Assembly (NCBI GenBank): GCA_002434245.1
Contig: DJJR01000065.1
Coordinates: 1 to 5,392 of the forward strand
DNA length: 5,392 bases
Reading direction: 5' to 3'
DNA from: Pelosinus fermentans
Lineage (GTDB): Bacteria > Bacillota > Negativicutes > DSM-13327
The notes under the pieces are model-generated. The model saw only the letters and a program-made list of their open reading frames with translations. It was not told the DNA's origin and ran no database searches. Below, one piece after another: positions 3,873 to 5,392 of the stretch. The position numbers and the translations under genes are program-made. Every line of letters starts with the position of its first letter. Position 1 is the stretch's first letter.

Positions 3873-3973
3873 TATCTATTTTATAAACACATTATAATGT
3901 TTATTTTATAGACAATCAACTATTTTTCAAACAATATTCTATTTTCTAAACAAATTCCGTTATTATATAAACA
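3873..3973. promoter_or_regulatory. Five-site operator array between divergent regulators
   Basis: Five related 17-bp sites occur at 3873-3889, 3898-3914, 3917-3933, 3936-3952 and 3957-3973. The best defined is TGTTTATTTTATAGACA (3898-3914), an imperfect dyad with half-site TGTYTAT. The others, read on the minus strand, begin TGTTTATAAAATAG, TGTTTGAAAAATAG, TGTTTAGAAAATAG and TGTTTATATAATAA. Centres are 25, 19, 19 and 21 bp apart, roughly two helical turns for the last three intervals, so bound dimers would line up on one DNA face. Neighbouring HTH proteins on both sides are the obvious ligands. The plus-strand promoter for the CI-like gene probably uses TATAAA (3966-3971) with a poor -35, and so would be covered by the last sites. 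Confidence 0.75.
3891..3919 (-). promoter_or_regulatory. Sigma-A promoter of the Cro-like gene
   Basis: On the minus strand TTGATT (3914-3919) and TATAAT (3891-3896) are separated by exactly 17 bases, a good vegetative promoter. Transcription would start near 3884, about 25 bases before the GTG. The spacer is occupied by the best operator copy and the start point by another, so a bound repressor would block polymerase. Confidence 0.7.
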
Positions 3974-3998
3974 TAAAATTAACAAAGGAGGGCGTTTT

Positions 3999-4361
3999 TT
4001 GATAGCTAAAAATAATTTTTTTAAAGATCGTCTTGCCGATTTATTTGAACTTGAAAAAGATCGCAATCCTAAGATTACTCAAGAAGAATTTGCTAAAAAA
4101 TGTGGTGCCTCTAGAAGTCAGTTTACTGGGTGGCTCTCAGGAAATGGCTCTCCAAATCCTGATATGCTACGTCAAATAGCAATTGTATGGAATGTATCTG
4201 TTGATTGGCTTGTTGGTAAAACAGATATTAAGAGACCTATTGAGACAAATGCAACACACCAAGCTGACGATCTTATGTCTGACTTACCTCCTGAGGCTAT
4301 AGAACGCATTGAAGAGTTTAAAGAATTAATGCGGATGAAATACGGTAAGAAACCTACTTAA
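3999..4361 (+). CDS. CI-like XRE-family repressor, 120 aa
   Basis: The start is TTG (3999-4001) with AAAGGAGGG (3985-3993) upstream; no ATG fits the domain. Residues 8-73 form a full XRE domain: FKDRLADLFELEKD, helix-turn-helix TQEEFAKKCGASRSQFTGWL (27-46), then GSPNPDMLRQIAIVWNVSVD and the WLVG hallmark (70-73). The C-terminal part is a polar linker and one long charged helix (PPEAIERIEEFKELMRMKYG), likely for dimerisation. There is no LexA-type peptidase domain, so relief of repression by RecA-stimulated self-cleavage is not expected. In this it resembles the short repressors of integrative elements such as ICEBs1 ImmR, although no ImmA-type protease gene is in the window. It faces away from the Cro-like gene across the shared operator array and probably represses that gene and itself. 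No clear terminator follows. Confidence 0.88.
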   Translation: MIAKNNFFKDRLADLFELEKDRNPKITQEEFAKKCGASRSQFTGWLSGNGSPNPDMLRQIAIVWNVSVDWLVGKTDIKRPIETNATHQADDLMSDLPPEAIERIEEFKELMRMKYGKKPT

Positions 4362-4370
4362 TATTCGGAA

Positions 4371-4386
4371 GGTGACACCGTGCCAG
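4371..4386. repeat. Possible REP-like palindromic word
   Basis: GGTGACACCGTGCCAG, with GGTG and CACC as a tiny dyad, looks like the short words found at ends of repetitive extragenic palindromes mobilised by RAYT-type transposases. It sits between the CI-like gene and the second AraC fragment, where the sequence changes character. I recall the word only loosely, and no second copy exists in the window. Confidence 0.2.
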
Positions 4387-4404
4387 ATACTATCCTTCGA
4401 TTTC

Positions 4405-4500
4405 TTACGTTTTCGCGAAAGAAGTACGGTCGCGGTACCCCTTCGGAGTAATACCGGTCTGGCTATGAAATGCGCGGAGTAGCGTGGAGTTACTGCTATA
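4405..4500 (-). pseudogene. AraC-family C-terminal fragment (second copy)
   Basis: The minus strand over these positions encodes the last 31 residues of an AraC-family regulator: the end of the second helix-turn-helix (YSSNSTLLRAFHSQTG) and the family's closing motif ITPKGYRD, then TSFAKT and TAA (4405-4407). It aligns along about 80 bases with 3112-3189 of the other AraC remnant, including an identical run GCGTGGAGTTACTGCTATA. There are many scattered differences, so the two are diverged paralogues rather than a fresh duplication. Homology stops abruptly at about 4500, where AT-rich DNA begins. Everything upstream, including the first HTH and sensor domain, is gone. This copy keeps the correct reading frame at its end, which exposes the one-base deletion in the other. 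Confidence 0.85.
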
Positions 4501-4548
4501 ATAATAAAACAAGTTAAATAAACTGTATGTATTGCCATTTATAAATAT

Positions 4549-4578
4549 AGAAACCGCTTACATTTGTAAGCGGTTTCT
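4549..4578 (-). terminator. Long hairpin terminator of the secreted-protein gene
   Basis: AGAAACCGCTTAC (4549-4561) and GTAAGCGGTTTCT (4566-4578) form a perfect 13-bp stem with a 4-nt loop. On the minus strand the stem ends in TTTCT and continues TATATTTATAA, a moderate U-rich tail. It lies 43 bases after the stop codon of the minus-strand gene at 4621-4623 and no plus-strand gene leads into it. Confidence 0.75.
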
Positions 4579-4620
4579 GTCCTGTTATTATATTTTTTAC
4601 ATGAAAGGTTTGTCTATTTG

Positions 4621-5244
4621 TTATGGAATAATCACTGGAGGTGTTGATAAGCTATAATACTGTGGATCGTTACCTAAAATTAAATTGAATGTTATTGTTG
4701 CTTTTGTTGTTCCATCTTTACGTATTGGAACTCCGATTACTTGCCACTCATGTTTCATTGTAGACATGCTCGCAGCATATGTGATATTTGAAATAAAAAG
4801 GTTTATTTCTACAGTCTGTCCAGGCATTATAATTGTATTTGGTGTGAATGCTGGATTTCCTGCATCCTTATATTTCATACCATTCAAAAAGGGAATGCCT
4901 GAGAAAGAATCTATTGTTAAATTCGATTCGCTCCATTTCATAACAGCTACTTTAGTTGTTGGGTTATTAACCGATATACGAACCCCTTCAACTGTTGCAG
5001 TGTAAGGTACTCTTATTAGCCCTTGTTTTGAAGTGTAATATTCTTTACCCCAATCTTCAACTAAATATCCAGTCATTAATGTAACAAACTTAATGCTAAC
5101 ACCGTTATCCAATACGTTTTCTACCGGTACAGCAGAAGAAAATCTAGCATTTGACATATATTGATCGATTTTAGAAGATGCAAGTACTGGTATTGATATG
5201 CTAAGTAGAAGAAAAAATACAATCATGGATACTTTGAACTTCAA
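4621..5244 (-). CDS. Secreted protein of unknown function, 207 aa
   Basis: I choose the TTG at 5242-5244. AGGAG (5255-5259) lies 10 bases before it, whereas the GTG at 5251-5253 is only one base from that site. This start gives a clean signal peptide, MKFKVSMIVFFLLLSISIPV then LA, with cleavage expected after Ala22 (VLA/SS). The mature part, about 185 residues, has no cysteine, membrane anchor, LPXTG or lipobox. It alternates polar and hydrophobic residues in short strands separated by Gly, Pro and Asn turns (GVRISVNNPTTKVAVMKW, TPNTIIMPGQTVEINLFI, TKATITFNLILG), which suggests a beta-sandwich, and ends STPPVIIP. I do not recognise a family. It should be exported by Sec to the wall or medium. 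It stands alone with its own promoter-like sequence and terminator. The overlapping plus-strand frame is a shadow. Confidence 0.82.
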   Translation of the reverse strand: MKFKVSMIVFFLLLSISIPVLASSKIDQYMSNARFSSAVPVENVLDNGVSIKFVTLMTGYLVEDWGKEYYTSKQGLIRVPYTATVEGVRISVNNPTTKVAVMKWSESNLTIDSFSGIPFLNGMKYKDAGNPAFTPNTIIMPGQTVEINLFISNITYAASMSTMKHEWQVIGVPIRKDGTTKATITFNLILGNDPQYYSLSTPPVIIP

Positions 5245-5313
5245 AATAATCACACTCCTAAAAGATTATTACCTTTAATGGTATAATTACCGTGAAAATA
5301 CATTAAATCCCTG

Positions 5314-5381
5314 CATGAATGAGTATTATACTAAAATAATTAGTAAACTACGAATATTTCTTTATTTTTCTTTCATGAATG
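5314..5381 (-). repeat. CATTCATG pair upstream of the secreted-protein gene
   Basis: On the minus strand CATTCATG occurs at 5314-5321 and 5374-5381. The first overlaps the expected transcription start of the promoter with TATAAT at 5325-5330 and the second lies about 60 bases upstream, positions that would suit a repressor or activator. Two more copies lie at 51-58 and 70-77. Confidence 0.3.
5325..5330 (-). promoter_or_regulatory. Promoter -10 (TATAAT) of the secreted-protein gene
   Basis: On the minus strand TAGTATAATAC contains a consensus TATAAT at 5325-5330. No good -35 lies 16-18 bases upstream, so it may need an activator or be weak. The untranslated leader would be about 75 bases. The rest of 5254-5392 is AT-rich and shows no gene. 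Confidence 0.4.
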
Positions 5382-5392
5382 TTGATTAGCCA

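Noticed and set aside
3640..3914. 17-bp direct repeat as attachment sites flanking an element
   Set aside because: The repeats lie within the promoter and gene of one regulator, and other variants of the same site fill the promoter region, so operators fit better than attachment sites.
3873..3973. Repeat array as a CRISPR
   Set aside because: The repeats are 17 bp, degenerate and mixed in orientation, with gaps of only 2-8 bp, and no cas gene is present.
4326..4538. Minus-strand 70-codon frame
   Set aside because: It reads the AraC fragment at 4405-4500 in the wrong frame and overlaps the end of the CI-like gene.
4685..5005. Plus-strand 106-codon frame
   Set aside because: It is antisense to the secreted protein, which has a signal peptide, ribosome binding site and terminator; this frame has no start signals.
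5251..5253. GTG as start of the secreted protein
   Set aside because: It lies one base from the AGGAG, too close to be used. The TTG three codons later has workable spacing and gives a standard signal peptide.

Overview
The window looks like accessory, gene-sparse DNA from a low-GC, spore-forming Firmicute. A Sporomusa/Pelosinus-like member of the Negativicutes would fit, but that is an inference. The support is the AGGAGGTG-type ribosome binding sites, GTG and TTG starts, a CBO0543-family membrane protein, a YjcZ-like Gly-rich small protein with a candidate sigma-K promoter, and many one-gene units each closed by its own hairpin. No housekeeping gene, rRNA, tRNA, CRISPR array or intact transposase was seen.

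Layout. 1-123 holds short repeats and a hairpin. 124-596 (+) has two orphan small ORFs, of which the 89-aa one is well supported. 772-1230 (+) is a five-helix CBO0543-family membrane protein followed by hairpins. 1425-1595 (+) is a 56-aa hydrophilic protein with a textbook Shine-Dalgarno sequence and terminator. On the minus strand, 1860-1976 (38-aa single-helix protein), 2309-2467 (52-aa hydrophilic protein) and 2673-2786 (37-aa Gly-rich/membrane/Cys-rich protein) are three very short genes, each with a strong Shine-Dalgarno sequence and a downstream hairpin. A dubious 77-aa ORF (2076-2309) and a coding-like 50-aa remnant (1659-1811) lie among them. 2832-3029 (+) is an orphan ORF ending in a composite terminator.

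3090-4500 is a decayed mobile-element or prophage-like regulatory island. A Cro-like HTH gene (minus, 3632-3859) and a CI-like HTH gene (plus, 3999-4361) diverge from a 140-bp region. That region carries five copies of a 17-bp operator-like sequence at 19-25 bp spacing, and a sixth exact copy sits at the 3' end of the Cro-like gene. Downstream of the Cro-like gene is an excisionase-type HTH fragment that looks frameshifted at its start codon. It runs into a 5'-truncated, 3'-frameshifted AraC-family gene. A second AraC C-terminal fragment, homologous but not identical, lies on the other side of the repressor module. The two regulators probably repress each other or themselves through the shared array, while the flanking genes are broken.

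4621-5244 (minus) encodes a roughly 207-residue secreted protein with a clear signal peptide and no recognised family. It has a downstream hairpin and an upstream TATAAT-type promoter with CATTCATG repeats. The same octamer occurs twice at the opposite end of the window.
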